This document shows, piece after piece, positions 1 through 5,686 of a stretch of 8,191 bases of DNA; within the stretch, counting starts at the first letter, position 1, and each line of letters opens with the position of its first letter. The stretch lies in assembly GCA_031290695.1 (NCBI GenBank), contig JAITNB010000010.1:1-8191 (forward strand). The letters are read 5' to 3'. The position numbers were made by a program, and so were the translations under genes. This stretch comes from Coriobacteriales bacterium. Lineage in GTDB: Bacteria > Actinomycetota > Coriobacteriia > Coriobacteriales > UBA8131. Below the pieces are notes generated by a model that saw nothing but the letters and a program-made list of their open reading frames with translations, ran no database searches and was not told where the DNA came from.

Positions 1-419
1 GTGAAGTTGATGTGGTCGGCGATGAGCATGAGGTCGCCCACGCTGTAAGCGGTGTTGATGCCGCCCGACGCATTGGTGACGATGAGCGTGCGGGCGCCCA
101 ACGCGTGCATGACCTGCAACGGGAACACGACCTCCTCGGGCGTGTTGCCCTCGTAGCCATGCACGCGGCCCTGCATGGCGACAACCTGCGTGCCGCACAG
201 CGTGCCAAAGACGAGCCTGCCCGCATGGCTGGGCGCACCAGATGCCTTGAAGTACGGGATGTCTGCGTAAGACACGGAGAAGCCCGTGCCTATCCGCCCT
301 GCCAACTCCCCCAGCCCCGAGCCGAGGATGAGCGCAACCTGCGGCGTGGCCGTAAGCTGCGGCCTGAGGGCGGCAACCGCCTGTTGCACCCGTTCCTGTA
401 CTGCCCTATATGCTGTCAT
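1..419 (-). CDS. Purine nucleoside phosphorylase, N-terminal part (truncated by window edge)
   Basis: The gene starts at ATG 419-417 and runs off the left edge after 139 readable codons, about half of a typical 270-280 residue enzyme. The family cleaves purine (deoxy)nucleosides with phosphate to give the free base and (deoxy)ribose-1-phosphate in cytoplasmic purine salvage. Visible motifs match the trimeric, human-type PNP family: ILGSGLG at residues 31-37 (phosphate-binding Ser34), SHAGR at 64-68 (His65), QGRVHGYEG at 83-91 (Arg85, His87, Tyr89), TNASGGIN at 115-122 and GDLMLIADHIN near 128-138. An AAGGAG-type ribosome binding site lies about 9 nt before the start. It diverges from the PadR gene across 104 bp, so their promoters may interfere or share control. 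The motif order is unambiguous; only the C-terminal base-specificity region is missing, so inosine/guanosine preference cannot be read here. Confidence 0.93.
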   Translation of the reverse strand, partial: MTAYRAVQERVQQAVAALRPQLTATPQVALILGSGLGELAGRIGTGFSVSYADIPYFKASGAPSHAGRLVFGTLCGTQVVAMQGRVHGYEGNTPEEVVFPLQVMHALGARTLIVTNASGGINTAYSVGDLMLIADHINF

Positions 420-466
420 GCGCGACGCTCCTTTACCGATGGGACGGTGACAAAGCCTTCTAATAG

Positions 467-497
467 TTGCATTTATCCACTATTCGCATAGTATACT
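467..497 (+). promoter_or_regulatory. Candidate promoter of the PadR-OPT operon
   Basis: A TTGCAT hexamer (467-472) and a TATACT hexamer (492-497, five of six matches to the -10 consensus) are separated by 19 bp. TAGTAT at 489-494 would give a 16-bp spacer instead. Transcription would begin near 504, leaving a leader of about 20 nt that holds the ribosome binding site. TATACT lies in the palindrome AGTATACT (490-497), so it also reads TATACT on the other strand and could serve the divergent phosphorylase gene, although I see no well-placed -35 for that direction. The assignment is by consensus only. Confidence 0.45.
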
Positions 498-505
498 GGG
501 TGCAA
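467..505. promoter_or_regulatory. Nested dyad in the divergent gap, candidate PadR operator
   Basis: Two nearly concentric inverted repeats are visible: an inner one, ACTAT (479-483), TCGC, ATAGT (488-492), and an outer one, TTGCA (467-471) with TGCAA (501-505). A third palindrome, AGTATACT (490-497), overlaps the inner right arm. The dyad covers the spacer and -10 of the candidate promoter, where a bound repressor would block transcription. PadR-family repressors commonly autoregulate by binding dyads in their own promoters. That PadR binds here is inference. The site could instead be bound by the LytTR regulator, since part of it recurs upstream of the kinase gene. Confidence 0.4.
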
Positions 506-510
506 ACAGC

Positions 511-519
511 GAAAGGAAG
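511..519 (+). promoter_or_regulatory. Ribosome binding site fixing the PadR start
   Basis: GAAAGGAAG ends 4 nt before ATG 524, with the GGA core 6 nt away. It supports ATG 524 over the in-frame TTG at 467, which lies inside the candidate promoter and has no ribosome binding site. Confidence 0.75.
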
Positions 520-523
520 TATC

Positions 524-967
524 ATGTGGGCAGTCTGTAGTCCCAAAAATGACGGCGAGCTCAAGGAATGCGCCCAGTTGGGCAAGTCGTTGAGCCGCCT
601 GTCCCAACCAACCATCCTCACGGTCCTGGCTGCATCGGACGAGCCGCTGCATGGCTATGTGATCGTGCAGCTGGCGGCGGCGTCGCCCATGTTTGGCGGC
701 ACGAAGCCCGACGCGACCGGCGTCTACCGCACCCTCAAGCAGATGGAGGTAAACGGGCTGGTGACCTCGCAGTGGGACACCCCTGCAGCGGGCCCGGCCA
801 AGCGCTCCTTTACCCTCACCGAGGTTGGCCGTACCTGTCTACGCCGCTGGATTGACGCCTTGGCCTGCTATCAGAGCGTCATCGGCGATTTGCGCGAGAC
901 AGCGTCCACGGCGCTGGGAATCGATTGCCCGCCCCTTCCTGTGTGCGGCGGCGAGCACAAGGCATAG
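524..967 (+). CDS. PadR-family winged-helix transcriptional regulator
   Basis: This 147-residue protein has the PadR DNA-binding fold: a first helix region around residues 27-52 with LHGYVIVQL at 42-50, a recognition-helix region with GVYRTLKQMEVNGLV at 66-80, and a wing with RSFTLTEVGR at 94-103. A helical segment follows (104-128) that would dimerise, then a short tail. It is shorter than the roughly 180-residue subfamily with a full C-terminal domain. ATG 524 is chosen because GAAAGGAAG sits just before it. Six cysteines (5, 16, 105, 115, 135, 141), two of them in the C-terminal tail, are unusual for so small a regulator and might sense redox state or metal, which is inference. The OPT transporter begins 24 bp downstream, so PadR probably controls itself and that transporter. 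The ligand is unknown. Confidence 0.88.
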   Translation: MWAVCSPKNDGELKECAQLGKSLSRLSQPTILTVLAASDEPLHGYVIVQLAAASPMFGGTKPDATGVYRTLKQMEVNGLVTSQWDTPAAGPAKRSFTLTEVGRTCLRRWIDALACYQSVIGDLRETASTALGIDCPPLPVCGGEHKA

Positions 968-991
968 GAACACCACCAGAAAGGCCTCTCT

Positions 992-2620
992 ATGCGACCC
1001 TTTAAAGAACAGTTCACGCTGCGCGGTGTTGTCACGGGGCTTTTGGGCTGTGTGATCATCACGGCAAGCTCAGTCTATGTGGCGCTCAAACTGGGGATGC
1101 TGCCCTGGCCCATCTTCTTCGTGGTGCTGTTGGCGCTCTTTGTGCTCAAGGCCTTTGCCCGCGTCTCGCGCCGTGCGACCAATATCAACGAGGCCAATGT
1201 GAGCGCCACCATCATGAGCGCCGGCGCCATGGTGGCAGGCGGGCTGGCCTTTACCATCCCCGGCATCTACATCCTCATGCCCGCCGCCGAGGTGCCGCTG
1301 GCCACCGTGGTGCTCTGCGCGTTGTGCGGCGTGGCGCTGGGCTGTATCTGCACGTCTTTAGTGCGCAAGCACTTCATCGAGGACTCAAAGCTCCCCTACC
1401 CCATAGGCACCGGCGCCGCGCAGACCCTTGAAGCAGGGGATAAGGGCGGGCGCAAGGCATTGTTGCTCTTCTCAAGCGTAGGGCTGGCCGGGGTGTTCGC
1501 GGTTGTGCGTGACGCCTTGGGTGCCGTGCCGCAGATGCTGTTTGACTGGGTCAAGATACCCGGCGTGGCCTTTGGCGTGTACTTCTCGCCCATGGCTATC
1601 GCAACCGGCTTCATGATAGGCCCGCTGGCCGCGCTGGTATGGGTGCTGGGGGGGCTCTTTGGCAACTTCGTGTTAGTGAGCGGCGGGGTGGCTGTGGGGC
1701 TGTGGGACCTCGCCGCCGCACTGGACATACGCAAGAGCCTGGGTATAGGCGTGATGATAGGCTGCGGTTTGGGCATCATCTTCAAGGTCGTGCTGCCACG
1801 TGTACGCCAGATGTTCGCGCCCCTGTTCACCCGTGAGAAGGGAAGTGCCATCGTGCCTATGCGCTGGGCGCCCTTTGTGTTGGCAGCCGTGGTGCTGGTG
1901 CTCTCGTTTGTTGTGGGCCTGGGGCTTCTGCCCTCGCTGCTGCTGGTGCTCCTCACCTGGGTCGTTGTGACCATGGCAGCACAGTCCACTGGTCAGGCGG
2001 GACTTAATCCAATGGAGGTCTTTGGCGTCATCGTGTTGTTAATCATCGCGCTCATCTGCCAGACCGGTGGCATCGAGGCCTTCCTAGTCACGGCGGTTGC
2101 CACGGTTGCCTGTGGCTTCGTGGGCGACCTGATGAACGACTTCAAGGCGGGGCATCTGCTCAAGAGCGACCCCAAGGCACAGTTTATCGGCGAGGCCCTG
2201 GGCGGGGTGGTGGGCGCGGTGGTGGGCGCACTTATCATCGCGGCGCTGGTGGCGGCCTACGGGCCCGAGAGCTTTGGTGCAGGCAAGGAGTTTGTCTCTG
2301 CTCAGGCAGACGTAGTCGCCTCCATGGTAGGCGGCATCCCTCACCTGCCCGCATTTGTCATCGGCATCGTAGCCGGCACGGCCCTGTACCTGGTGGGTGC
2401 GCCGGTGATTACCTTAGGGCTGGGCATCTACCTGCCCTTTTACCTCTCGCTCACCATAGCGGTGGGCGCAGCGGTGCGTTTTGTGATTGGCCTCGTCGCC
2501 CCTCAATGGTCCAAGGGCGAGGACGGCATCATAATCGCCTCCGGCCTCTTGGGGGGCGAATCCATCGCCGGTGTTATACTGGCGCTCATAGTCATTGCAA
2601 GCGGCCTCACGGCGCTGTAG
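992..2620 (+). CDS. OPT-family (oligopeptide transporter type) membrane transporter
   Basis: A 542-residue, strongly hydrophobic protein with about 14 or more membrane segments along its whole length. Family motifs appear in the usual order: NINEANVSATIMSAG (64-78) followed by GGLAFTIPGIYIL (83-95); LPYPIGTGAAQTLEAG (134-149); LNPMEVFGVIVLLI (338-351); GDLMNDFKAGHLL (378-390) with DPKAQFIGEALG (393-404); and near the C-terminus ASGLLGGESIAGVILAL (516-532). The OPT/YSL family moves oligopeptides, glutathione or metal chelates across the cytoplasmic membrane, probably driven by an ion gradient; most bacterial members have no proven substrate. The start at ATG 992 follows AGAAAGG at a 7-nt distance. 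Length is normal and there is no sign of truncation. It is the second gene of the PadR operon and converges on the LytTR regulator gene. A metal-chelate or peptide substrate cannot be decided from sequence. Confidence 0.92.
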   Translation: MRPFKEQFTLRGVVTGLLGCVIITASSVYVALKLGMLPWPIFFVVLLALFVLKAFARVSRRATNINEANVSATIMSAGAMVAGGLAFTIPGIYILMPAAEVPLATVVLCALCGVALGCICTSLVRKHFIEDSKLPYPIGTGAAQTLEAGDKGGRKALLLFSSVGLAGVFAVVRDALGAVPQMLFDWVKIPGVAFGVYFSPMAIATGFMIGPLAALVWVLGGLFGNFVLVSGGVAVGLWDLAAALDIRKSLGIGVMIGCGLGIIFKVVLPRVRQMFAPLFTREKGSAIVPMRWAPFVLAAVVLVLSFVVGLGLLPSLLLVLLTWVVVTMAAQSTGQAGLNPMEVFGVIVLLIIALICQTGGIEAFLVTAVATVACGFVGDLMNDFKAGHLLKSDPKAQFIGEALGGVVGAVVGALIIAALVAAYGPESFGAGKEFVSAQADVVASMVGGIPHLPAFVIGIVAGTALYLVGAPVITLGLGIYLPFYLSLTIAVGAAVRFVIGLVAPQWSKGEDGIIIASGLLGGESIAGVILALIVIASGLTAL

Positions 2621-2647
2621 CAACTACTGCACCAGCAAAGCACCTGC

Positions 2648-3361
2648 TTACAGTCCCAGCGCCTTCTTGAGTACCGCGACGCGACGGCGGGAGACGGGGA
2701 TCTTCTCCTCCTCGCCGCTCAGTGTGAGGAGCAGCGTGCCACCGCTCACCGGGGTAACCTCCTCAACACAGGCGAGGTTGACCAGGTAGCGGCGATGCAC
2801 GCGAAAGAAGCCATGCGGCTCAAGCTTGCTCTCAAGCTGGGCGAGCGACACCGTTGAGAGGTAGCGGTCGGAGTCGGTGTGGAGGTAGGAGTAGTCGTCC
2901 TTGGCCATGATGTAATGTATCTTGTCGGTCGCGACAAGGAGCTTCTTGCCGCTCTTCTCCACCGGTATACGCTCTGCCTGTGTGCTCTTGGTGAAGATGG
3001 ACACATGGTGCTTTATCTTGGTGAGCGCCTGGAGCAGCCGCTCGGTCTCGACGGGCTTGACCAGATAGTCCACCGCGTTGACGTCGAATGCCTTGGCAGC
3101 ATGCTCGCTGTAGGCAGTCACAAACACGATGGCAGGGGGGTACTTGAGACGGTTGAGCGCCTCGGCGAGCTGGAGGCCGTTGGCCCCGGGCATGTTGATG
3201 TCGAGGAACATGACATCGCCGCCCTTCTCCTTGAGGCGCTCTATCGCCTCGCGTACATTGGTTGCCTCGGCCACCACTTCGACCTGCCCTGTCTCGTCGA
3301 GCAGGAAGCGGAGCTCTGAGCGGGAGGGAGCCTCGTCGTCTACGATGATTGCTTTTAACAT
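2648..3361 (-). CDS. LytTR-type response regulator (LytR/AlgR family)
   Basis: A 237-residue cytoplasmic regulator. The receiver domain (about 1-120) has the acidic pocket Asp8/Asp9, phosphoacceptor Asp54 in FLDINMPG, Thr82 in VTAYS and Lys102 in LVKPV. After a short linker, a LytTR DNA-binding domain (about 133-237) carries the family pattern DDYSYLHT, then FFRVHRRYLVNL and a C-terminal IPVSRRR. LytTR proteins contact DNA through beta strands and usually bind two direct repeats, often upstream of transporter or cell-envelope genes. The start ATG 3361-3359 lies inside the kinase's last codons; the seven bases ATGTTAA serve as both start and stop. AAAGGTGG stands 7 nt before the ATG, so the two proteins should be translationally coupled. 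The target is not proven, but the adjacent OPT operon is the obvious candidate. All key residues are intact. Confidence 0.94.
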   Translation of the reverse strand: MLKAIIVDDEAPSRSELRFLLDETGQVEVVAEATNVREAIERLKEKGGDVMFLDINMPGANGLQLAEALNRLKYPPAIVFVTAYSEHAAKAFDVNAVDYLVKPVETERLLQALTKIKHHVSIFTKSTQAERIPVEKSGKKLLVATDKIHYIMAKDDYSYLHTDSDRYLSTVSLAQLESKLEPHGFFRVHRRYLVNLACVEEVTPVSGGTLLLTLSGEEEKIPVSRRRVAVLKKALGL

Positions 3362-4647
3362 ACGTCGTCCACCTTTAGTTTATCGAATTCTCCAAGCGTG
3401 AGGATTACGGTTGTTCCTTCGCCTAATGTAGATTGTACCTCTAAACCGGCTCCTCTGCCAAAGTAACCGCGTAATCTGTCGTCAACATTCTTGAGCGCGA
3501 CGCCTGCATGCTTGCGGCTGCCGTCGAGCGTGTGGGGCAGTTTGTCCTTGGGAATGCCAATGCCGTCGTCCCGTATGGTGATGAGCACGATGCCCTGATC
3601 GCAACGCGCATCGATGGAGATGTGCAGCGGCCGGTCGTCACGCATACCGTGGCCCACGGCGTTCTCGACGATGGGCTGGATGATGAACGCTGGCACCCTG
3701 AGGCAGTCAAGCCCATGGGCGATGGTGCTCTGTACCGCAATGCGTTCGCCGCCAAAGCGCGCGATCTCAAAGCCAAGGTAACGTAGCGTCTGGGCGTGTT
3801 CCTGCGAAAGCGAGATGAGGTCGAGCGACCCCTCGAGGGTGCTGCGGTAGAACACCGCGAACTCCCGCAGCAGAATACGTGCCTGAGCAGGATTGGTGCG
3901 GATAAGCGAGGCGATAGTGTTGATGGTGTTAAAGAGGAAGTGCGGGTTTATCTGCGCCTGCAGGGCCTTGATCTCCATCTGTGAGGCGAGCTCGCGCTGG
4001 TAGTCGAGCTCGGCAAGGCTCAGCTGCATGGCGAGCAGGGTGCCAAGCCCCTGCGCCATCGCCCGTTGTGTCTCGTCGATCTTCTTGGACGAGCGATAGT
4101 AGAACTTGAGCACCCCCACTGGGTCGTCACGCAGGATGAGCGGGACCACAATGGCAGCCTGCAGCTGGTTGTACTCCTGAGGAAAGCCAATCTCGTCCTG
4201 TGAGACTATCACCTGCATCTGGTCGCTCTCAAGCGCCCGTATAGTCGCCTTGGTCAGGATGGGCGACCCTATGGGGTGCGACTCCTTCTCGGCACCGGCA
4301 AACCCGAGGATGACCGCGCGATTGGTAATGGCGACCGCGTTTGCCAGTGTCGCGGGAAGCAGGAGGCGGCACACCTCCTGCGCCGACTCGGTGGTGAGGC
4401 CCTGCCGCATAAAGGGCAGCGTCTGAGCAGCAAGCCGCAGCACACGCTCGCTTTGCCGTGCGCGCAACCGGTCGGGGTCGACCGTATAGCGCACCATGAC
4501 GCCCACGACAACAAGGATGGAGACAAGGCAGATGGCGATGAGGACCCAGGAGCCCCCCATCCAGAGCGTGGCGACCACAACCAGCGCCATGAAGGCGATA
4601 ATGGCTGTGAATACTACCTCTATGAATGAAGGACGCCTATCCACCAC
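3355..4647 (-). CDS. LytS-type sensor histidine kinase with GAF domain
   Basis: A 430-residue membrane kinase, partner of the downstream LytTR regulator. Two adjacent membrane helices (about 8-30 and 33-53) are followed by a GAF-like domain (about 70-212), a His_kinase region with ALQAQINPHFLFNTINTI (phosphoacceptor His236), and an ATPase domain with QPIVENA (324-330, N box), RDDGIGI (359-365) and GVALKNVDDRL (382-392). Known LytS proteins have a larger N-terminal membrane sensor of five or more helices; here only two remain, so sensing may depend on the cytoplasmic GAF domain or a partner protein. Two GTG codons compete as start (4647 and 4644); AAGGTG at 4657-4652 is 4 nt from the first and 7 nt from the second, so the second is slightly better spaced. 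The 3' end overlaps the regulator gene by 7 bp. The signal is unknown; related kinases such as BtsS respond to pyruvate. Confidence 0.93.
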   Translation of the reverse strand: MVDRRPSFIEVVFTAIIAFMALVVVATLWMGGSWVLIAICLVSILVVVGVMVRYTVDPDRLRARQSERVLRLAAQTLPFMRQGLTTESAQEVCRLLLPATLANAVAITNRAVILGFAGAEKESHPIGSPILTKATIRALESDQMQVIVSQDEIGFPQEYNQLQAAIVVPLILRDDPVGVLKFYYRSSKKIDETQRAMAQGLGTLLAMQLSLAELDYQRELASQMEIKALQAQINPHFLFNTINTIASLIRTNPAQARILLREFAVFYRSTLEGSLDLISLSQEHAQTLRYLGFEIARFGGERIAVQSTIAHGLDCLRVPAFIIQPIVENAVGHGMRDDRPLHISIDARCDQGIVLITIRDDGIGIPKDKLPHTLDGSRKHAGVALKNVDDRLRGYFGRGAGLEVQSTLGEGTTVILTLGEFDKLKVDDVC

Positions 4648-4686
4648 AACACACCTTATCCCTTAGCGAGCACGAGTCTTTGGAGC

Positions 4687-4692
4687 ATTATG
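4687..4692 (-). promoter_or_regulatory. Candidate -10 element for the kinase-regulator operon
   Basis: On the minus strand this reads CATAAT, five of six matches to the -10 consensus, about 40 nt upstream of the GTG start. The best -35 at 17-18 bp spacing (GGATTA or TGGATT) is poor, which suits an activated promoter. That -35 region lies within the motif shared with the PadR promoter. Consensus matching only. Confidence 0.35.
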
Positions 4693-4704
4693 AGGCCCCG
4701 TTTT

Positions 4705-4724
4705 GTGAATAATCCATATTCGCA
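4705..4724. promoter_or_regulatory. Candidate operator upstream of the kinase gene
   Basis: An inverted repeat, GAATA (4707-4711) ATCCA TATTC (4717-4721), lies over the -35 region of the candidate kinase promoter. Its right part, ATCCATATTCGCA (4712-4724), matches ATCCACTATTCGCA at 475-488 in the PadR promoter apart from one extra C. The position and recurrence suggest a common DNA-binding protein, either PadR or the LytTR regulator. Which one is undetermined. Confidence 0.4.
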
Positions 4725-4754
4725 GCTACCGGTTGCGCGGTCAAGATGTTCGTG

Positions 4755-4781
4755 GGGAATTGCGGGAATTGCGGGAAGCTG
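4755..4781. repeat. Three tandem 9-base units
   Basis: GGGAATTGC occurs twice in a row (4755-4763, 4764-4772), followed by a degenerate third copy GGGAAGCTG (4773-4781). It is non-coding and lies downstream of the permease gene. No function is evident. Confidence 0.7.
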
Positions 4782-4828
4782 GGCCGGCATGACAGTGACG
4801 GGTTAGGGACAGCTTGCTTGGGAACGGC

Positions 4829-5674
4829 TTACAGGACCTGGCGGGCAACGAGGAGGATGCCGGCAAAGATGAGGAGGGTGCCAAAGGCCGTGCGCAGGGC
4901 GCGCTCGGGAAGGCGCATGATGAGCCAGGCGCCAACGCGGGCGCCGGGGATGGTGCCGATGACGAGTGCGAGGCCGTAGAACCAGGCAACATGGCCGAGC
5001 AGGGCATGAGCCACGATGCCCGGCACGGCGATAAGGGCGATGGACACGAGCGAGGTCCCTGCCGCCTGTCTCATAGAGAATCCTAAATATGCTATTCCGA
5101 TTGGCACTATTATAAAGCCGCCGCCTACCCCTACGATGCCGGCGACAAGGCCCGCGAAGACGCCGAGGCAGATGCAGGACACGGTGCGGTAAGGCGCTGG
5201 TATGCGTGGCGGCGCAGGGGGGGACGGGGGCGCAGGGGGGGATGGGGACGCAGGGGGCGGCGCAGGGGGCGGCTCGTCGCTGAGGGGGGGACGCAGGGGA
5301 CGGCTTGCCGCAGGGGGGGTGAACATGCGCCATGCGCTGTAGAGGATCACGGCGGCGGTGAGGAGGATTATGGCAAGGGCGGGGACCTGGTTTGAGAAGG
5401 ACGCGCTCAGGGCAGAGCTGGCAGCACCGGCACAGCCGATGATGACGCCCGCCTTGAGGTCGATGGTCTTCTGGCGCAGGTGCTGTGTGGCGCCCGAGAT
5501 GGCAGTGGGGGCGATGACAAACAGCGAGGTCGCTGCAGCCGTGAGGGCGGGCAGGCCAAACGCCAAGTTGAGCAACGGCACGATGAGGGTGCCGCCGCCG
5601 ATGCCAAACATGCCGGAGAGGATGCCTATAAACAGGCCGCAGGCCGCGACGATGAGAAAGGCTTCAGGCGTCAT
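4829..5674 (-). CDS. TauE/SafE-family permease with a proline-rich central loop
   Basis: A 281-residue membrane protein built from two similar halves, as in TauE/SafE permeases: GMFGIGGGTLIVPLL (21-35) in the first and GIVGVGGGFIIVPIG (179-193) in the second, each within a run of hydrophobic helices. Characterised relatives export sulfite or organosulfonates; the substrate here is unknown. Residues 120-161, the loop between halves, hold 22 prolines in 42 residues, mostly PPAPP and SPP units. This is far beyond the usual short linker and explains a length above the common 240-260. The DNA coding for it is a G-tract repeat. The start ATG 5674-5672 is 12 bp after the glycosyltransferase stop and has no good ribosome binding site of its own; an in-frame TGA just upstream and the lack of a nearby alternative start leave it as the best choice. 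Translation may depend on the upstream gene. Confidence 0.88.
   Translation of the reverse strand: MTPEAFLIVAACGLFIGILSGMFGIGGGTLIVPLLNLAFGLPALTAAATSLFVIAPTAISGATQHLRQKTIDLKAGVIIGCAGAASSALSASFSNQVPALAIILLTAAVILYSAWRMFTPPAASRPLRPPLSDEPPPAPPPASPSPPAPPSPPAPPRIPAPYRTVSCICLGVFAGLVAGIVGVGGGFIIVPIGIAYLGFSMRQAAGTSLVSIALIAVPGIVAHALLGHVAWFYGLALVIGTIPGARVGAWLIMRLPERALRTAFGTLLIFAGILLVARQVL
5213..5319. repeat. G-tract repeat region inside the permease gene
   Basis: On the plus strand CGCAGGGG recurs six times (starting at 5213, 5231, 5249, 5261, 5292 and 5309); the first four copies are spaced 18, 18 and 12 bp, all multiples of three, as expected for expansion kept in frame. The region contains four runs of exactly seven G (5217-5223, 5235-5241, 5284-5290, 5313-5319) plus several of four or five. 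On the coding strand it gives the proline-rich loop. The G runs have the pattern needed for G-quadruplexes on the template strand and for slippage. Confidence 0.8.
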
Positions 5675-5686
5675 GCCGGGAGTTCA

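Larger units (their letters stand above)
4648..4828. other. Intergenic gap upstream of the kinase gene
   Basis: This 181-bp gap separates the stop of the TauE/SafE gene from the start of the kinase gene, both on the minus strand. The part nearest the kinase holds a candidate promoter and the motif shared with the PadR promoter. The part nearest the permease gene holds three tandem 9-base units and a weak inverted repeat (AAGCTG 4776-4781 with CAGCTT 4810-4815, 28-nt loop, no T run). I see no clear intrinsic terminator, so transcripts from the upstream operon might read into the kinase gene. Confidence 0.6.

Noticed and set aside
12..491. Plus-strand open frame of 159 codons at the left edge
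   Set aside because: It lies antisense to the phosphorylase gene, whose motifs are unmistakable, and shows no domain of its own.
467..523. TTG start at 467 for the PadR gene
   Set aside because: It sits inside the candidate promoter and dyad and has no ribosome binding site; ATG 524 follows GAAAGGAAG.
420..523. Classical LytTR direct-repeat binding site near the PadR promoter
   Set aside because: I looked for the published LytTR repeat pattern with a GTT core on both strands and found no convincing pair.
2621..2647. Bidirectional terminator between the convergent transporter and regulator genes
   Set aside because: The 27-bp gap has only a weak AGCA/TGCT pairing and no T run on either strand.
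5213..5319. CRISPR-like array from the repeated CGCAGGGG units
   Set aside because: The units are too short and unevenly spaced, have no unique spacers, and lie inside a coding frame.
4803..5333. Minus-strand frame of 176 codons rich in Pro, Arg and His
   Set aside because: It is a shifted frame of the permease gene with a low-complexity translation and no motif.
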